This document shows positions 1-5,045 of a stretch of 5,748 nt of DNA, piece after piece. The stretch's first letter is position 1; every line of letters begins with the position of its first letter. The notes beneath the pieces are model-generated. The model had not been told where the DNA came from, did no database searches, and saw nothing but the letters and a program-made list of their open reading frames with translations. Source of the DNA: Acidimicrobiia bacterium (lineage in GTDB: Bacteria; Actinomycetota; Acidimicrobiia; Spongiisociales; UBA5794); NCBI GenBank assembly GCA_013695075.1, contig JACDBE010000150.1, forward strand, positions 1-5,748. Reading direction: 5' to 3'. The position numbers and the translations under genes were made by a program.

Positions 1-534
1 GCCCTCTTCAAGGAGGAGCAGGATCGGATCAGCCGGGAGCTTGCCCGTGCCCGGGCTGCCGCATCGGGGGTGGAGCATCAGCTTGATGACGTTGACGACG
101 TTGCCGCACGCGCTCTGACCCTGGTGACCGACGCGCAAGCCATCTACGCCAATCTCAGTGGCCGTGGTCGGCGCCTCATGAACCAGGCGATCTTCGAGCA
201 CATCTGGATTGACGACGACGTGGTGGCCGGGGCCGACATCACCGAGCCGGTGCGCGACCTGATGGCGGATGACCTGGCGGCTCGACTGGCCGGCGATGGC
301 GGCCAGGGTGGACCTGTGACCTACCACCGACGGCACTTCCGGCCGGGGTACCGGCGGGAGCGGCCGTTCGGCGAGCTGGTCTGGGAAACAGGAAACCCCA
401 GCCAGATTCCTGGCCGGGGTTCAAACGAGAGCATTTTGGTGGGCCCACCTGGATTTGAACCAGGGACCTCATCCTTATCAGGGATGCGCTCTAACCGAGC
501 TGAGCTATGGGCCCGTAAGACCGTTGACACGTAA
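1..534 (+). CDS. Serine recombinase, C-terminal fragment (5' end off window)
   Basis: The frame is open from the first base to a TAA at 532-534 and gives 177 residues without its own start. Seen: a charged helical stretch (FKEEQDRISRELARARAA), then YANLSGRGRRLMNQAIFEHI and IWIDDDVV, the pattern found after the zinc-ribbon/coiled-coil part of large serine recombinases (RR.xNQAxF followed by a short strand). The catalytic serine domain, recombinase domain and zinc ribbon would lie off the left edge. Known of the family: these enzymes integrate or excise phages and mobile elements and act on DNA as a tetramer. Residues from about 146 onward are encoded antisense to the tRNA-Ile gene, and residues about 132-141 antisense to a terminator-like hairpin, so the last part of the protein is read from host-type tRNA sequence. 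The gene points at the 3' end of the tRNA, as integrases beside an att site do. Family is likely; activity and element identity are unknown. Confidence 0.82.
   Translation, partial: ALFKEEQDRISRELARARAAASGVEHQLDDVDDVAARALTLVTDAQAIYANLSGRGRRLMNQAIFEHIWIDDDVVAGADITEPVRDLMADDLAARLAGDGGQGGPVTYHRRHFRPGYRRERPFGELVWETGNPSQIPGRGSNESILVGPPGFEPGTSSLSGMRSNRAELWARKTVDT
394..421 (-). terminator. Intrinsic terminator-like hairpin after tRNA-Ile
   Basis: Read on the minus strand, bases 421-411 pair with 404-394 in an 11-bp stem containing one G·U pair, around a 6-nt loop at 405-410. A T-rich but interrupted stretch (TTTCCTGTTT) runs over the end of the stem and beyond. The hairpin starts 15 nt after the encoded CCA of the tRNA, where a tRNA terminator is expected. 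It lies inside the recombinase reading frame of the opposite strand. On the plus strand the G·U pair becomes an A-C mismatch, so any effect there should be weaker. The T-tract is imperfect, which limits confidence. Confidence 0.6.
437..514 (-). tRNA. tRNA-Ile (anticodon GAT), CCA encoded
   Basis: On the minus strand the cloverleaf folds completely. The acceptor stem GGGCCCA (514-508) pairs with TGGGCCC (447-441). The D arm is GCTC/GAGC, and the anticodon arm CATCC-CTGATAA-GGATG has anticodon GAT, which decodes ATC and ATT as isoleucine. The T arm is CCTGG-TTCAAAT-CCAGG. The discriminator is A at 440, and CCA is encoded at 439-437. The body is 75 nt without CCA. The gene is intact even though the recombinase frame crosses it on the other strand, as expected when an element integrates at a tRNA 3' end and restores it. 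A terminator-like hairpin follows and a 7-bp inverted repeat lies just upstream. No tRNA-Ala, a common downstream neighbour of tRNA-Ile(GAT), is seen downstream within the window. Confidence 0.97.
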
Positions 535-539
535 CGGTC
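519..539. repeat. 7-bp inverted repeat in the tRNA leader
   Basis: GACCGTT at 519-525 and its exact reverse complement AACGGTC at 533-539 are separated by 7 nt. The repeat lies 4 nt upstream of the mature tRNA 5' end and contains the recombinase stop codon (TAA, 532-534). In the precursor tRNA it could form a 7-bp leader hairpin next to the RNase P cut site. It could instead be a protein site linked to integration. The repeat is certain; its role is not. Confidence 0.55.
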
Positions 540-551
540 AGCGGGTCTCGC

Positions 552-557
552 AGTGTA
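552..557 (-). promoter_or_regulatory. Possible -10 box of tRNA-Ile
   Basis: On the minus strand TACACT at 557-552 resembles a TAnnnT -10 box. It would start a transcript near 545, giving a leader of about 30 nt that includes the inverted repeat at 519-539. No convincing -35 is found at a 16-18 nt spacing (the best, TCGATG, needs 19 nt). This is a weak prediction based on position and the single hexamer. Confidence 0.25.
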
Positions 558-623
558 GATGATCTCGCATCGCCGCCATCGAGGTGGGCCGCCCGCCAGG
601 TTCGCAGGGCGAGCGCGCCAGGG

Positions 624-643
624 TGATATCGAGAACGTTATCA
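624..643. promoter_or_regulatory. Palindromic operator candidate upstream of the XRE gene
   Basis: A 20-bp imperfect palindrome reads TGATATCG, a 4-nt centre (AGAA), then CGTTATCA; 7 of the 8 positions in each arm are symmetric. It ends 7 nt before the GTG start of the XRE-type gene and overlaps the TATCAT -10-like hexamer at 639-644. XRE-type repressors bind dyad operators of about this length, so autorepression of the 651-1432 pair is the natural reading. The symmetry is seen directly; binding is inferred. Confidence 0.55.
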
Positions 644-644
644 T
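639..644 (+). promoter_or_regulatory. -10 box of the XRE/nucleotidyltransferase pair, probable leaderless start
   Basis: TATCAT lies exactly 6 nt before the GTG start at 651, so transcription would begin at or next to the start codon. No purine-rich Shine-Dalgarno is present upstream. A -35 is poor: GCGCCA at 615-620 with an 18-nt spacer keeps three consensus positions. The box sits in the right arm of the 624-643 palindrome, so a bound repressor would block it. Confidence 0.45.
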
Positions 645-650
645 TTTCGC

Positions 651-950
651 GTGAATGCTTCCCAGCGCCTCCGCTACGTACGACGCCGTGCCGGTCTCAC
701 CCAGCGGCAGCTGGCGGCGCGCTCGGGTGTCCCCCAGCCGATGATCGCTCGAATAGAGTCGGGCAGGTCGACGCCCAGGGTTGACACCATGCGCCGCCTC
801 GTCGACGCCTGCGGTTTCACCGAGGACATCCGCCCGGCACCGGAGGTGGACCGGAGCGCCATGCGCGAGCTGCTCAGGTTGACGCCCAAGGAACGCCTCG
901 ACCTGGCGGCCACCGAGGCCCGCAATCTCGAGGCGTTGGTCCGTCGATGA
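651..950 (+). CDS. XRE-family helix-turn-helix protein, probable antitoxin/regulator
   Basis: A 99-residue protein starting at GTG. Residues 5-54 form an HTH_3/XRE domain: RYVRRRAGLTQRQLAARSGV covers the first helix and the start of the turn (TQRQLAAR about 17-24), and VPQPMIARIESGRSTP (27-42) has the recognition helix followed by the family's ESGRxxP signature. A C-terminal tail (LTPKERLDLAATEARNLEAL, 77-96) looks helical and resembles tails on small XRE proteins that contact a partner. The stop overlaps the start of the next gene by 4 nt (ATGA), so the two are co-translated. A palindrome over the promoter fits autorepression. The start is supported by the -10 box 6 nt upstream. The DNA-binding fold is sure; the antitoxin role is inferred from the paired gene. 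It could instead be a plain regulator of its neighbour. Confidence 0.87.
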   Translation: MNASQRLRYVRRRAGLTQRQLAARSGVPQPMIARIESGRSTPRVDTMRRLVDACGFTEDIRPAPEVDRSAMRELLRLTPKERLDLAATEARNLEALVRR

Positions 951-1432
951 GCCTGCCGGCGTTCGATCCGGCCGGAGCCCTCCGAGCCCTCGTCGCCTAC
1001 AAGGTCCGGTTCGTCGTCATCGGCGGTCTGGCCGGTCGGTTGTGGGGATCACCGACGGTGACCAACGATCTGGACATCTGCTACTCACGAGAGCCGGGCA
1101 ACCTCGTCCGGTTGGCGGCGGTGCTGGTGGAGTTGGAGGCCCGGCTGCGGGGTGTCGACGAAGACCTGCCGTTCATCATTGACGCGGAGACCCTGGCGGC
1201 TGGCGACTCGTTCACCTTCGTGACCACAGCCGGCAACCTCGACGTCCTCGCCACCCCGACCGGCACGCAGGGATTCGACGGCCTGGTCAGAGCGGCCACC
1301 GAGATGGATCTCGGGATCGCAACAGTGCTCGTGGTGGATGTCGAGGACCTCATCCGCATGAAGCGCGCCGCCGGGAGGCCGAAGGACCTGATCGAGGTTG
1401 AGGTGCTCACCGCACTGCGCGATGAACTGTGA
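947..1432 (+). CDS. Nucleotidyltransferase-fold protein, candidate toxin
   Basis: A 161-residue protein starting at ATG and overlapping the XRE gene by 4 nt. It shows DNA polymerase beta-type nucleotidyltransferase features: a strand and glycine pair RFVVIGGLAGRLWGS (21-35), then NDLDI with the DxD metal ligands at D41 and D43, and a possible third carboxylate at D99 (GNLDVL). The C-terminal DLIRMKRAAGRPKDLIEVEVL (134-154) is a motif common in small standalone nucleotidyltransferases related to the AbiEii/MenT group. Known relatives transfer nucleotides to tRNA 3' ends or act as toxins in abortive-infection pairs; others have no known substrate. It is probably cytoplasmic, with no signal peptide or membrane segment. 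Coupling to an XRE gene suggests a toxin-antitoxin or defence pair, but this pairing differs from classic AbiEi/AbiEii, whose antitoxin has a winged helix. Fold likely; function uncertain. Confidence 0.75.
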   Translation: MSLPAFDPAGALRALVAYKVRFVVIGGLAGRLWGSPTVTNDLDICYSREPGNLVRLAAVLVELEARLRGVDEDLPFIIDAETLAAGDSFTFVTTAGNLDVLATPTGTQGFDGLVRAATEMDLGIATVLVVDVEDLIRMKRAAGRPKDLIEVEVLTALRDEL

Positions 1433-1460
1433 TAGCCGGTTCTGCGGGTCCACGCCCTAC

Positions 1461-1477
1461 GTGCTTCTCCCGAGCAC
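1461..1477. terminator. Weak hairpin between convergent genes
   Basis: GTGCT at 1461-1465 pairs with AGCAC at 1473-1477, extendable by one G·T pair. It lies 28 nt after the nucleotidyltransferase stop and before the convergent thioesterase gene. No T-tract follows, so intrinsic termination is doubtful. A second small inverted repeat (TTGCA, ACGG, TGCAA at 1530-1543) directly abuts the thioesterase stop. Either could mark transcript ends, but neither is a strong terminator. Confidence 0.2.
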
Positions 1478-1544
1478 TCTGTCGGACGAAAGTGTCGTCA
1501 CAGACCGATCGAACTGAACCGAACCACAGTTGCAACGGTGCAAT

Positions 1545-2363
1545 TCAAGGCGCACGAGTTGGGATAAGGGCGAGTTGGCGGGATTGGGCCACCAGTTTGC
1601 CGGTGGTGTCCCAGATCTCGAAGTCTTCCTCGTGGTAGCCGTCGATGAGGTAGCGGGTGGCGACCCGGCAGGCCAGCCAGCCGGGCACCGGACGAGCCCG
1701 GACATGCACGGACAGGGCGATGGTCATGGAGCGTTGGCCGATCTCCAACACCACTGGGGCGGCGGCGTCGACCAGGAAGCACAGGCTGAGCGGGTCGGCA
1801 TTCCGACCGTCGGCGAATCGCATCCAGAACTCGGCCTGGGGAAGACCCGACGGCTTGCCGAGCACCCAGCCGGGCGTCTGTGCGGCTCGATACTCGACGC
1901 GGTCGGTGATGGTGACCCCGGGAATGCCGCCGCCTGCGGTCAGATCGACCGCCTCGTCGGGCGGTGGAAGGTCTGGCGCAGCCGCAAAGACGGCGGTGGG
2001 GCCGGCGGCGGTGGTGAGGTCGGTGAAGTCGGCCACCACCCGGAGCACCTCCTTGCCGGCCTGGATAAGGCTCGCCTGCCCGGTGGCAAGCCGGCGCCCC
2101 GCTCGGATCGTCTCGGTACGCACCTCGGCAGACCCCGGCACGCCCGGGCGCAGGAAGTGGGCCGACACCGCCAGTGGGTCGGGGAAGGGCAGCACCTGGC
2201 CGAGGGCCCGCAGGCAGATGCCGAGGGAGTATCCGCCGTTAGGGCCGCCCCCAAGCGCGTTCCATCGATCCGTCACGTCGGCTGCGAACCGGTTCTCACC
2301 GACTGCTCGCACCGAGGTGTCGACATCGAAGGTGTGTCCGGAGGCGGGCCCGGCGTGTCCCAT
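1545..2363 (-). CDS. Acyl-CoA thioesterase-like double-hotdog protein
   Basis: A 272-residue protein; the start is taken at the ATG at 2363-2361 because the recognisable domain begins right after it, while the extra 82 codons of open frame upstream look random (Arg/Ser/Thr-rich). Seen: an N-terminal hotdog part with WNALGGGPNGGYSLGICLRAL (the W..GG..NGGY pattern), then DPLAVSAHFLRPG and a strand-rich stretch RAGRRLATGQASLIQAGKEV. A second hotdog half has AEFWMRFADG, PLSLCFLVDAAAPVV, LSVHVRARPVPGWLACR and a terminal DTTGKLVAQSRQLALI. This matches the TesB-like/4HBT_3 family in order and length. Members hydrolyse acyl-CoA thioesters in the cytoplasm; the substrate here cannot be told. The catalytic residues are not assigned. 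It is a single gene, transcribed away from vapBC and converging on the nucleotidyltransferase gene. Confidence 0.82.
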   Translation of the reverse strand: MGHAGPASGHTFDVDTSVRAVGENRFAADVTDRWNALGGGPNGGYSLGICLRALGQVLPFPDPLAVSAHFLRPGVPGSAEVRTETIRAGRRLATGQASLIQAGKEVLRVVADFTDLTTAAGPTAVFAAAPDLPPPDEAVDLTAGGGIPGVTITDRVEYRAAQTPGWVLGKPSGLPQAEFWMRFADGRNADPLSLCFLVDAAAPVVLEIGQRSMTIALSVHVRARPVPGWLACRVATRYLIDGYHEEDFEIWDTTGKLVAQSRQLALIPTRAP

Positions 2364-2370
2364 GCTCGGC

Positions 2371-2376
2371 AACCTA
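2371..2376 (-). promoter_or_regulatory. Possible -10 box of the thioesterase gene, leaderless
   Basis: On the minus strand TAGGTT (2376-2371) fits TAnnnT and lies 7 nt before the ATG at 2363, with no Shine-Dalgarno between or upstream. No -35 is seen at normal spacing. The case rests mainly on the same arrangement recurring before the XRE and vapB genes. The 199-nt divergent region 2364-2562 otherwise holds no gene. Confidence 0.35.
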
Positions 2377-2528
2377 GTGGAGCGACGATGGTGGCGGAGA
2401 GGCGGAGGCTGGGTGGTCAGCGTGAGTGTGGACGCCAGGTGCGCTGGCACTTCCGTGGCTCGTCGGCGTCGCCCGAGGGTGGGAACTGACGGTGCGGTCG
2501 TGGCTCCAGACGTGTGCATGGCCGAACC

Positions 2529-2556
2529 TTGACACCCCAGATATCCAGGATATCCT
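2529..2556 (+). promoter_or_regulatory. Promoter of the vapBC module
   Basis: A perfect -35 TTGACA at 2529-2534, a 16-nt spacer and a -10 TATCCT at 2551-2556 form the best promoter in the window. The start codon GTG at 2563 is 6 nt past the -10, so the predicted transcript begins at or next to the start codon and lacks a ribosome-binding site. The spacer and -10 are covered by the palindrome at 2540-2554. Confidence 0.75.
2540..2554. promoter_or_regulatory. vapBC operator candidate (GATATC palindrome pair)
   Basis: GATATCC and GGATATC form a perfect 7-bp inverted repeat around one central A. Because GATATC is itself a palindrome, the same stretch also reads as two GATATC sites 9 bp apart. 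It lies between the -35 and -10 boxes and covers part of the -10, the right place for a ribbon-helix-helix antitoxin, alone or with its toxin, to repress its own promoter. Confidence 0.65.
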
Positions 2557-2562
2557 ATCGAC

Positions 2563-2808
2563 GTGGCCAAGGTTCTGATCTCCGTTGACGACGACCTCCT
2601 GCGTAGCATCGATCGCAGGGCAAGGGCACGCGGTCTGACGAGAAGTGCCTATGTGGCGCAGTTGGCGCAGCAGGACACCGCCGACGCCGTCGGGCCTGGG
2701 GCAGGTGCCACCGTTCGGCGGAGCATGGAGCGGCTCGACGCTCTGTTCGCTGACCACCAGCAGGACGACTCGACGGCGGCCATCCGCAGCGAGCGCGACA
2801 GCCATTGA
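2563..2808 (+). CDS. vapB: Ribbon-helix-helix antitoxin, VapB-type
   Basis: An 81-residue protein starting at GTG. Residues 3-37 fit a ribbon-helix-helix (CopG/MetJ-like) domain: a strand KVLISVDD (3-10), helix A DLLRSIDRRARARG (11-24), a short turn with T26 and S28 (LTRSAY), and helix B RSAYVAQLAQQ (27-37). The tail, including SMERLDALFADH (54-65), probably wraps the toxin's active-site groove, as VapB tails do. The stop overlaps the toxin start (TTGA, 2805-2808), the usual coupled arrangement. The family binds DNA as a dimer and represses its own operon. Start choice is supported by the promoter 6 nt upstream and by the domain beginning at residue 2. The gene symbol follows from the PIN partner; the subfamily is not determined. 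Confidence 0.85.
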   Translation: MAKVLISVDDDLLRSIDRRARARGLTRSAYVAQLAQQDTADAVGPGAGATVRRSMERLDALFADHQQDDSTAAIRSERDSH

Positions 2809-3221
2809 GGGAGGTGGTCCTCGATGCCTCGGTCGTCCTCAAGTGGTTCCGTGATGAGGGTGAACGGCATGTCGCAGCTGCTCGGTTGCTGCGAGATGCG
2901 TACGCCCGGGGCGACCTTCTGGTGCTTGCCCCGCAGTTGCTCGCCCTCGAGATCCTGAACGTCGCCGGACGGCGATGGGGGTGGGACGCACACCGACTGG
3001 TCGGGTTGGCGGTTTCTATCGCCGAGATCGGCTTCGAGATCCGAGAGCCCGACCTCGAGAGTGTGGCTCGGTGGACCGGAGGGGGTCTGACCGCCTACGA
3101 CGCCTGCTATGTCGCCCTCGCCGAATCCGAAGCGATCTCACTGGTTACCGACGACGAGTTGATCCTCGCCACCGCTCCAGACATTACCATCGCCCTCGGC
3201 GCGGCGGCGGGGGGCAACTGA
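2805..3221 (+). CDS. vapC: PIN-domain ribonuclease toxin, VapC-type
   Basis: A 138-residue protein; the length is normal for VapC (about 130-140). PIN acidic residues are in place: D7 in VVLDASVVLKWF, E49 in LLALEILN, D99 in TAYDACYVALAE, and D116/D117 in LVTDDELI. These would hold Mg2+ for single-strand RNA cleavage; characterised VapC toxins cut tRNAs or rRNA and stop translation. The TTG start at 2805 overlaps the vapB stop by 4 nt. GTG at 2814 is an alternative start, which would leave only three residues before the first Asp's strand. Intact catalytic residues suggest an active toxin. It ends 14 nt from the stop of the convergent permease gene. Its RNA target is unknown. Confidence 0.88.
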   Translation: MREVVLDASVVLKWFRDEGERHVAAARLLRDAYARGDLLVLAPQLLALEILNVAGRRWGWDAHRLVGLAVSIAEIGFEIREPDLESVARWTGGGLTAYDACYVALAESEAISLVTDDELILATAPDITIALGAAAGGN

Positions 3222-3235
3222 CCCGGCCGGCGGGC

Positions 3236-4108
3236 TCAGCCCTTGACGGCGCCCATGGTGAAACCGGAGATGAACCGGTCGAGGAACAGGTTGAAGACCA
3301 GGGCGATGGGAACGGCCACCAGCACCGCCGCCGCCTGTAGCGACTGCCAGAAGAAGACGTCGCCGCGCACCAGGGCGGTCGGCACCCCGATGCTGATCGG
3401 CTTTTCGGCGGTGGCCGAGATGAACGACAGGGCGTAGATGAACTCGTGGGCGGCCAGGGTGAAGGAGAACACCGTCACCGCCACCATGCCGGGGAACACC
3501 AGCGGGATCACGGTGCGCAGCACCGCCTCGGCCCGTGAGTAGCCGTCGACCATCGCCTGCTCCTCGATGTCGCGGGGGATTCCCTTGAAGAAGCCCATCA
3601 GCAACCACACCGCAATGGGGATGGTGATCGTGGGGTACACCAGCACCAACGACCACAGCGACTCGTGGAGCCCCAGGGCGGACACCACCCTCGACATGGG
3701 GATGAACAGCAACGTCGGCGGGATGAGGTACACCAGGAAGATGGCGATCCCCATCCGCTCCCCCCACCGGCCGACAAGTCGGGCCAGGCTGTAGGCGGCG
3801 GGGAGGCTGATGGCCAGGGTGATCACCACCACCGCCAGCCCCACCACCACCGTGTTACTGACGAAGGTGAGGAACTCGGTGTTGGTGAACAGGTAGGTGA
3901 CATGCTCCATGGTGGGTGGCTCGTTGAACCAGAAGGGATTGTTCTCTTTGATGTAGAGATCCTGGTCCTGCTTGAACATCGTGATGGTGCTCCACAGGAA
4001 GGGGAAGGCGGCGGCCAGGGCGGCGCCGATGGCCAGGGCATAGAGCGCCACCCGACCCCACACCCTTCGCCGGTCCGCCCGGCGGCGATCCGTCTCGAGC
4101 GCGGTCAT
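3236..4108 (-). CDS. Sugar-type ABC transporter permease, MalG-like
   Basis: A 290-residue inner-membrane permease of the carbohydrate uptake transporter-1 type. It has about six hydrophobic segments (roughly 18-42, 81-108, 119-139, 150-173, 204-225, 255-276) and a cytoplasmic EAA-type loop IEEQAMVDGYSRAEAVLRTV at 181-200 with the conserved A..DG..R.E.....P pattern that docks on the ATPase. The C-terminal FISGFTMGAVKG is the hallmark ending of MalG-like subunits. It pairs with the MalF-like subunit encoded upstream, whose TGA is one base before this ATG, so the two are translationally coupled. Likely substrates are sugars, polyols or glycerol phosphate-like solutes, but sequence does not decide. 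It is the last gene of the operon as seen; no clear terminator follows. Confidence 0.92.
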   Translation of the reverse strand: MTALETDRRRADRRRVWGRVALYALAIGAALAAAFPFLWSTITMFKQDQDLYIKENNPFWFNEPPTMEHVTYLFTNTEFLTFVSNTVVVGLAVVVITLAISLPAAYSLARLVGRWGERMGIAIFLVYLIPPTLLFIPMSRVVSALGLHESLWSLVLVYPTITIPIAVWLLMGFFKGIPRDIEEQAMVDGYSRAEAVLRTVIPLVFPGMVAVTVFSFTLAAHEFIYALSFISATAEKPISIGVPTALVRGDVFFWQSLQAAAVLVAVPIALVFNLFLDRFISGFTMGAVKG

Positions 4109-4109
4109 G

Positions 4110-5045
4110 TCACATCACATCCCGGCGGCGGGCGAAGCGGAGGATGAGGGCGGCCACCGCCACCAACACCGGGAGCAGGAACAGGGCGGTGCCAGCCCCC
4201 TGGGCCAGGTCTCCGCCTTCGATCCCCTTGAAGTAGGCCCAGCTCGCCAGCACCTGGGTGGAGTTGGTCGGCCCACCGCGGGTGAGCACGTAAACGACGG
4301 TCATGTCGGTGACGGTGAGGATGACCCCGAACAGCACCGCCACCCCGATGATCGGGGCCATGAGCGGCACCTCGATCTCGAATGTCCGTCGCCAGAAGCG
4401 GGCGCCGTCGATGTCGGAGGCGTCCCTGATCTCGGAGGGGATGGCGATCAGACCCGCCATGATGATCACCGCCGCCAGGGGGACGATCCGCCAGGTGTGC
4501 ACGGTGATCACCGATGCCAGGGCGAACCCGGGCTTGCCCAACCAGATGACGTTGGATTCGATCAGGCCAACCTGGCGGAGGACCCAATCGATGGGGCTGA
4601 AGATCGAATCGAGCGTCCACAGCCAGGTGATGGTGGCCAGCGACACCGGGGTGGTCCAGGGCAGCAGCACCAGGAAGCGCACCAGCCACTTGCACCTGAA
4701 GTCCTTGGTGAGGATCAGGGCAAGGGCGGTGGCCAGCACCACCACCAGGGCGTTGGACACCAGGGTGAACACGAAGGTGTTGCGCAACGACTGCCAGAAG
4801 ACCGGGTCGGCCAGAACCTGGCGCAGGGTGGCCAGCCCCACCAGGTCCAGGCTGGGATCGCCCACGGTGACGTCACTGAACGACAGCAGCACCGCCAGCC
4901 CGAAGGGGAAGCCCACCAGCGCCAGGATGTAGACCACCGCCGGGGTCATGGCGGCCACCGCCAGGAGGCGCTCGTTGTCGGCGAGTCGGCGGCGAACCTC
5001 GCCGCCAGGTGCCTGCTCGGCGACGGCAACAGTTTCCTGGCTCAT
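4110..5045 (-). CDS. Sugar-type ABC transporter permease, MalF-like
   Basis: A 311-residue membrane permease with an N-terminal cytoplasmic tail (1-25) and about six hydrophobic segments (roughly 28-56, 91-113, 121-145, 174-200, 229-254, 284-304). The EAA-type loop at 207-227 reads RDASDIDGARFWRRTFEIEV and then P, with the expected DGA..W..F..I..P pattern. The downstream LTRGGPTNSTQVLASWAYF (254-272) is typical of MalF/UgpA-like subunits. It forms the membrane channel with the MalG-like partner. The ATG overlaps the stop of the ATPase gene by 4 nt (ATGA), and a G-rich run (GGGGCGGGGCG) just before the ATG may help ribosome binding. It lacks the large extra periplasmic domain of E. coli MalF, as is normal for actinobacterial members. 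Confidence 0.92.
   Translation of the reverse strand: MSQETVAVAEQAPGGEVRRRLADNERLLAVAAMTPAVVYILALVGFPFGLAVLLSFSDVTVGDPSLDLVGLATLRQVLADPVFWQSLRNTFVFTLVSNALVVVLATALALILTKDFRCKWLVRFLVLLPWTTPVSLATITWLWTLDSIFSPIDWVLRQVGLIESNVIWLGKPGFALASVITVHTWRIVPLAAVIIMAGLIAIPSEIRDASDIDGARFWRRTFEIEVPLMAPIIGVAVLFGVILTVTDMTVVYVLTRGGPTNSTQVLASWAYFKGIEGGDLAQGAGTALFLLPVLVAVAALILRFARRRDVM

Noticed and set aside
321..644. Minus-strand 107-codon frame containing AHSSARLERIPDKDEVPGSNPGG
   Set aside because: This is the translated sense strand of the tRNA-Ile gene, a familiar false protein produced by tRNA genes.
1530..2532. Two long plus-strand open frames (319 and 291 codons) across the thioesterase region
   Set aside because: Both are antisense to the double-hotdog gene, have low-complexity Gly/Arg/Ala content and show no known motif, whereas the minus-strand frame matches a family along its whole length.
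2364..2609. N-terminal extension of the thioesterase frame by 82 codons
   Set aside because: The extension runs over the vapBC promoter and into vapB, is Arg/Ser/Thr-rich without domain features, and the ATG at 2363 fits the family's start.
3138..4061. Minus-strand frames of 209, 72 and 68 codons inside the MalG-like gene
   Set aside because: They are other-frame shadows of the permease, with His/Pro/Gly or Ser/Pro-rich content and no hydrophobic pattern.
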